The notes beneath the pieces were generated by a model. It searched no databases, was not told the DNA's origin, and saw only the letters and a list, made by a program, of their open reading frames with translations. The position numbers and the translations under genes are program-made. This document shows positions 25,156 to 36,800 of a stretch of 64,000 bases of DNA, piece after piece (positions within the stretch are counted from its first letter, which is position 1; each line of letters opens with the position of its first letter). This stretch comes from Planctomycetota bacterium (GTDB taxonomy: Bacteria; Planctomycetota; Planctomycetia; Pirellulales; Pirellulaceae): assembly GCA_024277285.1 (NCBI GenBank), contig JAJRVM010000379.1, positions 1 to 64,000 on the forward strand, read 5' to 3'.

Positions 25156-27555
25156 ATGAAGAACAACCACCTCCGCGCAAAACACTGGTTTGTCCTTTCG
25201 TGCAGCATCATCGCCGCAACCTTGTGTGCAACAACTCTACCGGCGGCGCAGTATGACGATTACTATGTCGATCCAAACGGATCTGATTCATACCCCGGAT
25301 CGATCGACCAGCCCTTCAGGTCCATTGCCCGCGCGCAAACGCAGATCCGAGAGTGTATCAACTTGAAGAAACAACCGATGACGGTCTATCTCCGAGAGGG
25401 TGTGTATTATCTCGATGATACTGTTGTATTCTCTGCTGAGGATTCAGGTGCGCCAAATGCAACGGTAACCTATTCGGCATACAAGGGAGAAACGGCTGTT
25501 ATCAGCGGTGGCTCCCGGCTCGCACTCACATGGAAGCCGTATCGGAACGGTATTCTTCAGGCGAAAACGTCCGACGGCTTGGCGTTCGACCAGCTCTTTG
25601 TGAATGGCAAGCGTCAGCGTATGGCGCGCTATCCAGATTTCGATCCGGACATCGTCCCCTACAATGGCTTCGCCGCAAACGCCTTCAGCCCCGAACGTGC
25701 CGCGAACTGGGCGGATCCTGTCGGCGGTTTCATTCACGCCATGCACAGGAATCGCTGGGGCGGCTATCATTACCGAATAACGGCCAAGAGATCCGATAAC
25801 ACGGTGATCTATGAGGGTGGCTGGCAGAATAACCGTCAAATGGGAATGCACAAATCCTACCGATTTGTGGAAAACATCTTTGAGGAACTGGACGCTCCCG
25901 GCGAGTGGTTCCATGATTCCACAACGCAAACGCTCTACTACTATCCACCCAAGGGTATTGATCCAGAAACCGCGACCATTGAGATTGCCCGCCTTAAGAC
26001 TCTCATCGAGTTTCGCGGCACCCAAGAGGATCCCGTCAGGCATATCAACTTGAAGGGCCTGGTTTTCCGTCACACGGCGCGAACTTTCATGGAAACGAAA
26101 GAACCTCTGTTGCGCAGTGACTGGACAATCTATCGCGGTGGGACTGTCCTCTTCAACGGTGCGGAGGACTGTGTGGTTGCCGACTGCGAGTTTGATCAAG
26201 TCGGTGGCAACGCGGTTTTTGTCAACAACTACAATCGTCGAATCAGCCTGCGCGGTACTCATATTCATAGCGCTGGTGCAAGTGGCGTCTGTTTCGTCGG
26301 TGACCCGCAAGCCGTGCGCAACCCACTGTTTGAATACCATCAACGACAAGCGTACGAGGATATCGACAAGACAAGGGGTCCGAAAACAGATAACCACCCG
26401 GCGAATTGCGTGGTCGACGATTGCCTGATTCACGATATCGGTGTGGTTGAAAAGCAAGCGACTGGAGTTCAGATCTCCATGTCCCGCAGCGTGACGATTC
26501 GGCATTGCTCCATTTATGATGTGGGGCGTGCTGGCATCAATATCAGCGAAGGGACGTTTGGCGGACACGTCATCGAGTTCTGCGACGTTTTTGACACCGT
26601 GCGCGAAACCGGCGATCATGGCAGCTTCAATTCGTGGGGGCGTGACAGATACTGGCACCTCAGCGGCGTGCCTGCAGGTGAATTGGCGGAGCTCGCGTTA
26701 CTCGACTGCGAGAAAAACACGATCCGCAACAGTCGCTGGCGTTGCGATCGCGGCTGGGATGTCGACCTCGACGATGGCTCTTCGAATTACGAGATCTACA
26801 ACAATGTCTTCTTGCATGGCGGGCTCAAATTGCGTGAGGGGTTTCACCGTCGCGTGTGGAACAACATCGGTGTCAACTGCACTTTGCACGCCCACGTCTG
26901 GTATCCCGACAGCAAAGATGAACTGAGGAATAACATCTGGTTGAAACCATACGCGGATCCAATCCGCATGCCTGAAGGCAAATGGGGCAATCAGAATGAT
27001 TTTAACCTGTTCACAACCAGAGCCGCGCGTGAAAAAGCTGTCGCATTTGGCTGGGATCACCATTCACTTGTCGGCGACCCCATGTTCGTCGACGCACCAA
27101 ACGGTGACTACAGGGTACGACCTGAATCTCCGGCACTGAAGTTGGGCTTCAAGAATTTTCCGATGGATGAATTTGGCGTACGGAAAGCAGAACTGAAAAC
27201 GATTGCCCGCGTGCCAAAGTTTCCAGTACTGAAATCCAAGAAGCCACCCGTTGCAACCGTCGGTAATCGCGTAGAACAATGGCTAGGTGCATCGGTAAAG
27301 GCACTGACGGGCGAACAGTTTTCGGCCTTTGGCGTCAGACAAGAAGAAGGCGGCATTCATCTGGTTTCAGTGCCAACCAATTCACGCTTGCATCTGGCCG
27401 GTTTAGTAGAAGGTGATCTCGTTCAGCGCATAAACGGGAAACCTGTGGCGACCATCGCAGCCCTTCACAAGAAGACCAAGGATGGCGCTGGCAAACCACT
27501 TAAGATCGAATTTGTGCGAAACCAAGAAAAAGAGTCGTTGATCATAGACCCGTAG
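25156..27555 (+). CDS. Right-handed beta-helix protein (GH141-like) with C-terminal PDZ domain
   Basis: A 799-residue protein. The ATG at 25156 (MKNNHLRAKHWFVLSCSIIA) begins a signal peptide ending TTLPAAQ; the TTG at 25108 is unlikely. No strong ribosome binding site is seen. Residues about 33-690 form the same fold as the protein at 17561: YYVDPNGSDSYPGSIDQPFR, REGVYYLDDTVVFSAEDSG, FDQLFVNGKRQRMARYP, then beta-helix coils and DPMFVDAPNGDYRVRPESPA. Residues about 701-795 add a PDZ-like domain (VSVPTNSRLHLAGLVEGDLV, then RINGKPVATIAALHK). That arrangement is unusual for a beta-helix glycosidase and suggests peptide or self-association at the cell surface. The glycosidase role is inferred from resemblance. 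Confidence 0.82.
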   Translation: MKNNHLRAKHWFVLSCSIIAATLCATTLPAAQYDDYYVDPNGSDSYPGSIDQPFRSIARAQTQIRECINLKKQPMTVYLREGVYYLDDTVVFSAEDSGAPNATVTYSAYKGETAVISGGSRLALTWKPYRNGILQAKTSDGLAFDQLFVNGKRQRMARYPDFDPDIVPYNGFAANAFSPERAANWADPVGGFIHAMHRNRWGGYHYRITAKRSDNTVIYEGGWQNNRQMGMHKSYRFVENIFEELDAPGEWFHDSTTQTLYYYPPKGIDPETATIEIARLKTLIEFRGTQEDPVRHINLKGLVFRHTARTFMETKEPLLRSDWTIYRGGTVLFNGAEDCVVADCEFDQVGGNAVFVNNYNRRISLRGTHIHSAGASGVCFVGDPQAVRNPLFEYHQRQAYEDIDKTRGPKTDNHPANCVVDDCLIHDIGVVEKQATGVQISMSRSVTIRHCSIYDVGRAGINISEGTFGGHVIEFCDVFDTVRETGDHGSFNSWGRDRYWHLSGVPAGELAELALLDCEKNTIRNSRWRCDRGWDVDLDDGSSNYEIYNNVFLHGGLKLREGFHRRVWNNIGVNCTLHAHVWYPDSKDELRNNIWLKPYADPIRMPEGKWGNQNDFNLFTTRAAREKAVAFGWDHHSLVGDPMFVDAPNGDYRVRPESPALKLGFKNFPMDEFGVRKAELKTIARVPKFPVLKSKKPPVATVGNRVEQWLGASVKALTGEQFSAFGVRQEEGGIHLVSVPTNSRLHLAGLVEGDLVQRINGKPVATIAALHKKTKDGAGKPLKIEFVRNQEKESLIIDP

Positions 27556-27873
27556 CCGATCTGTGGTAAGGAGATGCCAGCCCTCTTTTTCTCGTAGCAT
27601 GCCCGCCCCACGACTACTGGCTGCGTGCCCGCTCGGCCTTGCCGGCCAAGCTACTAGGAGGACGTTTTGCCGCAGAACGCCGCACAGCTGCGGTCGCATC
27701 TGACCGCGGTTTGTTTCGGGCTCGGCAGCGGACCGGCTGATTTCGCGTGGTACGCTCGCCCGACGGGGGAGGTAGGGCGCCCGGGTGTAGCAAGCAACCT
27801 AACAATCCGTCCGGCCAAGCCGGCGGGATTCCTATCGTGCATGCAGGCGCACAGATAGTGCGGCTCGCCCAAC
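27556..27873. other. Spacer between convergent genes
   Basis: 318 bases between the stop of the PDZ-tailed beta-helix gene and the stop of the giant gene. It contains GC-rich inverted scraps (gccttgccggccaagc and gtccggccaagccggc) that could pair, which may serve as a two-way terminator. No gene is apparent. Confidence 0.5.
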
Positions 27874-30800
27874 CTACGGCAGGTCGAAGAGCATATCGAG
27901 CGTTTCGTTCCCACGGCGGTCCTTCACTTTATCATCGTCATCGTCTTGCCCATCGTAATCCGCGAAGAACCAGTCGCGGCCCTGATTGCCACGCAACTCG
28001 TCCTTCACTCCATCGTCAAACAGCGTGGCGTCCGGCCCAGATGTTACAAACTGGACGTTGTTACCATCGAGAACAGGCCCCGTGCCTGCGCGCAAGTTAC
28101 TGACGCGTTGATCATAACCACGCGCGGAACTCCATTCGGCCAGAATCAACTCGAGGACAAAGACGTGCTCATCAAAGCTGATACGACCACCGATCAGCAG
28201 GTCGTCACCTTTTCCGCCGCGCAACTCATCACTCCCCTCGCCACCGATCAGAACGTCATTTCCGCGTGCGGCGGCATCGGGGTCACCATCCGAACCGCCA
28301 TCGGAGCCACCATCCGAACCACCGTCACTGCCACCACGGAGTTCGTCGTTGCCGGCACCGCCCGACAGGATGTCGCTACCACGCCCACCGTCCAGTTCAT
28401 CGTCGCCATCGAATCCCAACAACATGTTGTTGCGCCGGTTGCCGGCTAGTTCATCATCGAACTCGCTGCCAAACAGATCTTCAAACGCCGTCCGTGAAGA
28501 AAGAGTTAATTCGAGATTCACAGCGGTATCAGTACGGTCGTCGTTGACCGATTGCTTGCCACTGTGGCCTAGATCAACGTCGACCGGGCCGACGAAGAGC
28601 CGGAAATCGAGCCGGTCGTGCAAGTCGTTGAATGCGGAATCGCCGTCGCCCGCTTCGATCAGCGTATCATGCCCAAGCCCACCGCCGGCAAAGACGAACG
28701 TGTCGTCGCCGAACTGCCCGTAGACAATATCATCATCGGGACCACCTTCCAACGTGTCTGCGCCACCAACATCTTCTCCAATCAGCTGAATCCCGGCTGC
28801 TGAGAATTGATCTGAATCTCCGTCGGAACCGCCATCCGAACCACCGTCGGAACCGGCTTTGCCGAGCGGCAGCCCCACGACATTGCCATCGCGTAACAGC
28901 ACGCGGGCGTTGTCGCCGATAACCACATCGTCACCCTCCTCACCGCGGATCTCGTCACTGCCGTTTCCGCCGATCAAGAGATCAGCTTGATCACCACCGC
29001 GAATCGTATCCGCTTGCACGTCATCATCGACCGCAGCGATATCTGTGGTAGTGATGTCATAAACGCGATTGTCGAGCAGCCGCGCGTGGCCGTTGTCGCC
29101 GGCGACGATATCGCGATCAAAATCACCGCCGATGATCACCGAATCCTTGTCCGCACCGCCAACGATCTGGATGCCTGAGATGGCCGGCCTGTTGGTCGAG
29201 CTACGGCCGAGTGTAGAATCGTCGTCGATCCGCAACGAGAACGCATCTCCAGTCACATTGCGGAACACGACGTAGTTCCCGAGGTCCGGCGAGTTGGGAT
29301 CGGTCGATGAAGCTTCGACAAACGTCCCCGCAAAGGTGATTCCGTCGGGATCATCCAAATAGTAGGTTGTCGTTCCATCCGTAACACTTCGCACCGAGTG
29401 CCCGAACCTCGATTTATCTTGGTCGGCATCGATGTAGACGTAAACATCGTAACTGCCGTAATGCGAGCTGAGGCCCGTGATGTCCACGCCGAGCGTGCGC
29501 CGCGTGCTGGAGTAGAGATAGCCTTCGAACAACCGTTCGTTTTGCGTGTCGGGGTCCAAGTTTCCATTCGAGTCATGGCGCGCGGCATCGGGACGGGACG
29601 AGTCAAGTTGAACGCCCCATCGCACATCGATACCATCGGCAAGCTGACCATCGAAGAACTGGAGCCCTGTTGCCGTGGGCTCATCCCGACCGCCGTCACT
29701 ACCACCGTCTGAGCCACCGTCTGAGCCACCGTCACTGCCACCATGCGTATCGCTTGGCAAGTTATTCCAGTTGGCCGCAGCGACTGCGCCCGCGGTACCC
29801 GTAATCTGTCCGAGTGCAACATCGCCAGCAAAATTGATACTTAGCACTTGCACGTCGCCGTGATCAAACGGGCTCTGAACGCCCGTGTCAATCTCGTCGC
29901 TGCCATTTCCGCCAAACACCAGATCGTCGCCGTTGCCGGTTCGAATGGTATCGTCGTCACTCGCCCCGCTGGGAGTCACACCGTCCGCAGACTCAAAGTC
30001 GCGCGTCACGAGCTCGCGAATCTCGCCCAACATGATCGTCGCGCGAGCGTTGTCGCCAGCAACCATATCACGGTCGCTTCGCCCCTGCGTTGCTGGGCCA
30101 AACGTGTCAATCACGTCGGCACCACTTCCGCCGAAGACCAGATCGGGGCCACCGCCGGTGTTGATCCTGTCATCGCCGCCGAATTCAGGATCGAGTGTTT
30201 CGATCCGATCGATGGCATGACGCTGGCCAACCAGCTGGACAGCAGTGATCGCAGGCTTATTGGATGAACTGCTTCCTTCGGAGCTCACTCGAATCGTGAA
30301 CCGGTCACTGGTGAGTCCGCTGAAGACGACGTAGTTACCAACACCAGGCGAGTTCGGATCGGTCGAGGTCACCTGCTGGTAACTACCGGCAAAGGTATTC
30401 CCATCCGGATCGCTCAGGTAGAACTTGGTGGTGCCATCCGTAATGCCACGAACCGACTCACCTGACTTGCTCTTACTGTCGTCCGCGTCGAGATAAACGT
30501 AGACATCGTAGGTTCGAAAATAATTGCCAACACCACTTACATCCACACCGGCCGTACTCTTCTTGTCCGTATAAAGATAACTCTCGAACAACCGCAGATC
30601 TTGATCGTCTCCCGGTGTGATCTGGCTGTGCGTGTCGCTGGAAAGCTTCTTCGGATCGAGATCAAGATTGCGTCCCCACTCAACGGTTACGCCGGCCGCA
30701 AGGGACCCGTCATCGAAGTAGACCAGCTCTTCATCACCGTCGCCAAACAGGGTCACGTCAGTGCCACGGAGGTTATTCCACTGGCCTGCCCGAGCGGGAC

Positions 30801-33800
30801 CAGCACCCGCGACACCGGTAACGTTCGCGTGCTTCGAGCGTCCGGTGAAATTAAGGCTGAGAATCGCCGTTTCTTCGCCTTGATCGAACGGAGCTTGAGA
30901 CGTGAACCGTCCACTATCACCGATCACGACATCGCCAGCATGATCATCGCCAGCCGAGTCGATCACATCGTCGCCACGACCGCCAAACATCAGATCTTGC
31001 CCACGCCCTGCCTGGAGCATGTCGTTGCCGCCAACGGAAGGATCGCGGGTCGTGATTTGCTTCGCGGAGTGATTACCACCGTCAGTCTGCCGCAGCGGTA
31101 CGTCAAACAGTGACACGTCCTGATCGCCAGGTGCCAGCAGACTGCGCTCGTCCAAGCCAAGCCCCAGTCGCGTGACAAGCGTACCATCTGCCCAACGATA
31201 GTCGATTCGCCCACGATCTCCAAAGACAACATCATCCCCATCACCGGTGCTGATCACATCGTCGCCCTCGCCGCCAAACACGATCAGCGGCAAGGTCGAA
31301 CTACTGCCATCAACCGTGTCGTTGCCCGACTCGGTGTTCAGGGCAAAGAACCCATCTTGGCCAACTTGCAGGTCGACAGCAATCACGTCGTTGCCAGCGC
31401 CACTGTTGACCACCGTCGGCGTGCGAAAACCATCCGGACGTGACATCGTACTATCGACCGCGAACGTATCGTCGCCACTGCCGAGTGATATCTCCAGGCT
31501 CTCGAAGTCGGCATACGTAACGCCTGCCATTCCAAGCCCGCTAAGCGTCGTCGCGGTGAGCGTTCCCTGCTGGTCAATCGTTGCTCCATCGTTGAAGACG
31601 CTGACGATATCGATACTGTCAGCGGTATCGGCCGGCGAACAGTCCCCTGCCCCGCCGCTGATAAACAACGCGCCTTCCATCCCGGCTAGACTATGAGGTC
31701 CAACCCGAGGTGGTTCGACGACTCCATCAACAATGACCGATGGCGCATCGCCACCGATCGAGAATTCGTCACTACCGGCACCGCCGAAGAGGCGAATGGT
31801 TGCGTCACTATCCGTCGAGTGAACAAAGAAGCGGTCGTTGCCCAGGCCGCCGTCGAGTTCGAGCGTCTCCAATTCATCGGGGAAGATCAGCGCTGCGCGC
31901 TCGTCCGTGAAGATCGTATCGGCGGTAACAATATAGTTATTGTCACTCTGTGGACCGACCCACACGACGCGATCATTGTCGTCCTCGCCGACCATGCGAA
32001 TGTAGATACTATCCACTTCGTGAGCGTCAAACAGATGCGGCGGATTGCCCGAATCGAATCCGGCCTCGAATCCCGGTGGGAAATCGGCCTGAACGGTGAT
32101 CGAATGCCCGCTCGGCACGGACGGATCGTTCTCCTGCTCGACGATCTTCGCGAAATTATCATCGGGAGTTCCGATGATGTAGAGCACGCCGTCAACCAAG
32201 GCGACGCCCGAGAGGAACGCGCGCGTTGTTCCGACGGCCTCCCCGCCATCATCGTCAGTCAGCGTGACCGTGATATCAAATACGCCAGGTTGGGCGTAGG
32301 TATGCGTCAGGTCAAACGTGCGTGGGCCGACGCCGAGTGTGGAAGTAGTCAGCGCCGTGCCATCTCCCCAATCAACCGAAATGTCATACGTATCTTCGCT
32401 GCCGGGATCGATGAACGGAGCGGTGACCGTCACAGTTGAATCAGGAGGTACAACTTGCCCTGGCACGACAGCCGTATTCGTGAGCCCGTTGAACAACGGT
32501 GCGACATTGTTGACCGTAATCTCGGTGGTGTCGAAAGTGACTCCACTATCATCGTCGGTCAGTGTGCCCGTGATCGTATAGCTGTCGACCGATGTCGCTG
32601 TCGGGTTGTCATCCGTGTACTGATGGGTCGCGATGAACGTGCGGTTCACCTGGTCGACGACGGCCAATGACGATTTCCCATCGCCCCAGTCGATCATCAG
32701 TGTGGCGGTATCGAGCGTTCCGACATCGGCGAAACTGCCCGTGAGCGTCGTCGTGTCGTTCTCGTCAATCACGGTTGGCACAATACCGAAAGAAGTGATC
32801 TGCGGCCGCAAGTTCTTGATCGTTACGCTCGTGGTGCCCGAGCCACTCTCACCGTCGTCATCGGTAACGGTCGCCGTGATAACGTAATCATCTTGCGGAG
32901 TGACACTCGGATCATCATCGTCAAAGACATGCGTAGCCGTGAATGTGCGAGTTGCTTGATCCACGACCGCTGAGGATGTCGAACCGTCTCCCCAATTGAC
33001 ATTTACGGAATGCGTATCCACAGCTCCCGCGTCCAGGATGCTGCCGACCAGTGTTACCTCGGAGGCTTCAAAGGACTCGGGCGTCACCACCGCGATGGCA
33101 TTGATCGCCGGGGCCAGGTTGTTGACCGTGACAACCGTGGTTCCGGTATCACTGTTGCCATCATCATCGGTCAAAACGACCGATATCGGGTACTGATTGG
33201 CTGGCCCTGTGGGATCGTCAACGTAGACGTGGTTCACGGCAAACTCCGTTGCCCCGGCGCCCAACTGGATCGTCTCCTGCGAACCATCGCCCCAGACAAC
33301 GGCCAGTTCAAACGTGTCGCGTGAGCCGGCATCTGCAATCGTGCCGGTCAGAGTCGTAGCGGCGCCTTCAACAGTGGGCGTCGCAGCCAGATTCGACAAT
33401 TGCGGAGCGGCATTGTTGATCGTCAGCGTCGCGACGTCGCTGTGTGTGCCGGAGTCGTCGTCCGATACGCCGACATTGATCGAATATGTGTCTTGTGCCG
33501 TGCCCGTTGGATCGTCATCCAGATACAGGTGGGTCAGCGTGAACGGTTGCGAACCGGAAACACTCGCCGGCAGTGTGAACGTCTCCACGTTGTTTGGAGA
33601 AGACAGGTTGCCCCAGTCCACCGACAAAGTGAAAGTGTCTTGTGTGCCCGGATCGGTGACGGTGCCGCTTAACGTCGCGATCCCATTCTCGACAATCGTT
33701 GCGACCGAGTCGAGGACCACCGTGGGCGCGACATTATTGACAGTCACGCTAGTGCTGTCTGCGCCGATCCCAGGACCATCGTCATCCCAAACAGCAACGT

Positions 33801-36800
33801 TGATCGTGTAGCTGTCAACGGTCGTGGCAGTCGGATTATCGTCCAAATACTCGTGTGTCAGCGTAAACGTGCGGCTGCCGCTCGAGGCTGCGGGGAAACT
33901 GTAAGACTCGTCATTGTTGGGCGATGACGGATCGCCCCAATTGACCAACAGAGAAAACGTGTCGGCATTACTCGGTTCGAGTATCGTACCGGTAAGCGTG
34001 GCCACACCGTTCTCATCGATTGTAGTTACCGCATTAAGAACAACGGCGGGATCCGTATTAGTGACAGTCAGCAACGTGGTGGGCGAATCAACGGAAACAC
34101 CGTTGGCGTAGTCAACTCGAACGCTAACCGGGTAGATTCCATCATCGTTCACAGCCGGCGTGAGCCCCTGCAGTGCGCTCCAGGTGACCGTGGGAGCAAC
34201 TCCCGTCGCATCGCCAAACAGGCCATCACCATTAAGGTCCCAGGAGTAGCCGGTGACCAGATTGGCACCAGCGGCGGACGCCTGTAGATCAAGTGAGTCA
34301 CCTTCCGCAATCAGATAGGGACCACCGGCGCTGACGAGGCTGGAATCGACCCCGACTTCCACTTGGTGCTGCCCAGAAAACGCTCCGTTCAATACGAAGT
34401 CGGTACTTTCGACAAAGTCCTCATCCACGGCAAATACGTGAATGTCGAATATACCGAGCGTGTCGTAGGAGTGCACAGCCGCGACCGTGCCGCTGCCAAA
34501 CACCTCGTAGGTGGTCGGATCGTTCGCATCGAAGTTGGCGGCGTCCCAAACAACTCGCCACTCCTGGACGTCATCAGCACCGGGGTCGGTCGCATCGAAC
34601 AGAATCTGATAAGGCTGAGCCAACAGCGCGGAGCCGATCACATCGCCCTGGCTGAAGATCGGCTGGTCTTCGCCACGCACTGTAACGGTCGGTGCCGTGT
34701 TGTTGATTGTCAGCGTGACAAACGCCTCGGAACTACCCTGGTCATTCGTGGCACTGACACCAATCTGGAATGTGCCATCGTCATTCAGGCCAAAGTCGAC
34801 AAGTTGGTCCCAGCTGAGAGTCAGTGTCTCTTGCCGTGAGGCGGGGTCATCAAAGACCGACGTGCCGACCACTTCGCCGAACGTGCCATCGCCGTCGATG
34901 TCCCATTCGACCGGTTGGGTCAGTTGATTGGGGATCGTCGTACCAAGCGGCGTGACTTCGACGGTGACCGTAATCCCCTGCCCTTCGACGATCGGCCCAA
35001 CGTTGCCGACGAAACGGACGATCGGCGGTGCGATAATCTGCACACCTTCAAACGTGTCGTAGGTCAAGACTCCCCGAGCGGTTGGCGTCGTGACCTGTAA
35101 CGTACCATCGGTTGGCGACGGATTGAGTGGCGTGATTGTCTGATTCTGCGGATCAAATATCAACGTGTCTCCATCGACTGCCGGCACCGGGTTGGGCTGG
35201 TCGCCATGCGCGATGGTCGTGGATGACGGGTCGAGGTTGCCGCCGTTCACGCGAACGGTGTCGTCATCTTCGCCTGCGTTAATGACGGTTCGAGCGTTGG
35301 GACCGGTGACCTGAACCACGATCTCGTCCTCACCCGAATCGCCATTCACTTCCAGACTGGTTGTACCCGTCGTGGAGCGCAACTGAGCCTGATCGTTGCC
35401 GGCACCGAGATGCACGATCGTGGTAGGTGTCATCGCATCACCGACCAGCTGTTGGCTGAGATCCTGCAGAACAACGGTGTCGCTGCCATCGCCCGTGTCG
35501 ATGGTCGTCATCAGAACTTCGGCTTCGGGAGCGGTTTGCAGCACGATCACATCATCGCCACCGCGTGTGGTGACCGTGAGCGCCTCGATCGCATCGAACT
35601 CGGTCAGGAAGCTGAGCGGTTCGGGCAACACGTTGCCAAAGGCCCGATTCGTGAAATCGACCAGTCCACTGCTGCTACCTACGAACAGTTTCGAACCAGC
35701 CGTTGTGACAGAGAGCGCTGCCGGGTCGGTCAAACCGGTGACATCACTGATGTTATTGCGCAGCAGTTGCACAAATTGGAGACGCCCGGTGGCCGGGTCG
35801 GGAATCTCGAAGACGGCCAATCCGTTGCTTTCCTCACCACTGACGACCGCATAGCGACCGTCGGGTGTTAACGTGACGTCAGAGGCCCCGGCCATGCCAC
35901 GCACGCCGTCGAGTCCGTTGACGATCGTCTCGACAAACACCAACTTATTCGTGGCCACGTCATGAGCGAAGAGACTTACCGAGTTACTATTCTTCCCGGT
36001 CACGTAGACAAAACGATCGTCGCCACTGACGGCGACGGAACTGGCGCCATCCAAACCGCTCAACAACACGTCACTGCCGGCAATATCCGTGACCAAGTCA
36101 CCCTCACTCAGCAACTGCTGAGTCGACATCGTGCTCGTATCGATCACGCGCAGACTATCCAACGTATCACTTACAACGTACAGCCGATCACCATCAGCAC
36201 TCACTGCCATGCCGCTTGGCGCCGGGCTGACGCCCGACACGGACAAGGACAAGGCACCGGTGGAGGGATTTCGCAGATAGGAGCGGGCCAAGGCACTGCC
36301 ATTGGCAAAGAGTCGTTCCGGATCATCTCCCAACTCTATTGACGTGACATCGAGTACGACCGTAGTACCGACGTAGGTGAGATTCCCTGCTGCCGAGTCA
36401 CGACGGAAGTTAGCGATTCGGTCATCCAACGGGCTGGCAACGTAAACGCTCAAGCCGTCGCGACTGATCGCGATGTCCGTGGCGCCGTCCAACCCGTCGA
36501 GCGTCACCGTTGCGCCAGCCAGATTCGTCACCTGGTTGCCATCGACAAACAACTGGCGTTGCGTGCCGTCGTCCGCATTGATAACGACCAACGCATCCTG
36601 GGCACTGTTAATGGCATAGATGTCGTTGGGGGATGCGGTAAAGGTCTCGACGGAACCGTCCGTGCCGGTCACCGTCAGCGACCAGTGGTTCAGCGTTCCG
36701 ACATCCGCGTTCGCCTGATCAACGACTCGTAGCGTCCAAGTCCCCTCGGCCAAGTCGCCGTCAAAGAGAGTGAGCGATTCGGCCCCGCGGAAACTGCCGG

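Noticed and set aside
28277..29742. SDGG tracts as a CRISPR-like array
   Set aside because: The repeats are in frame, coding, and have no spacers of constant length.
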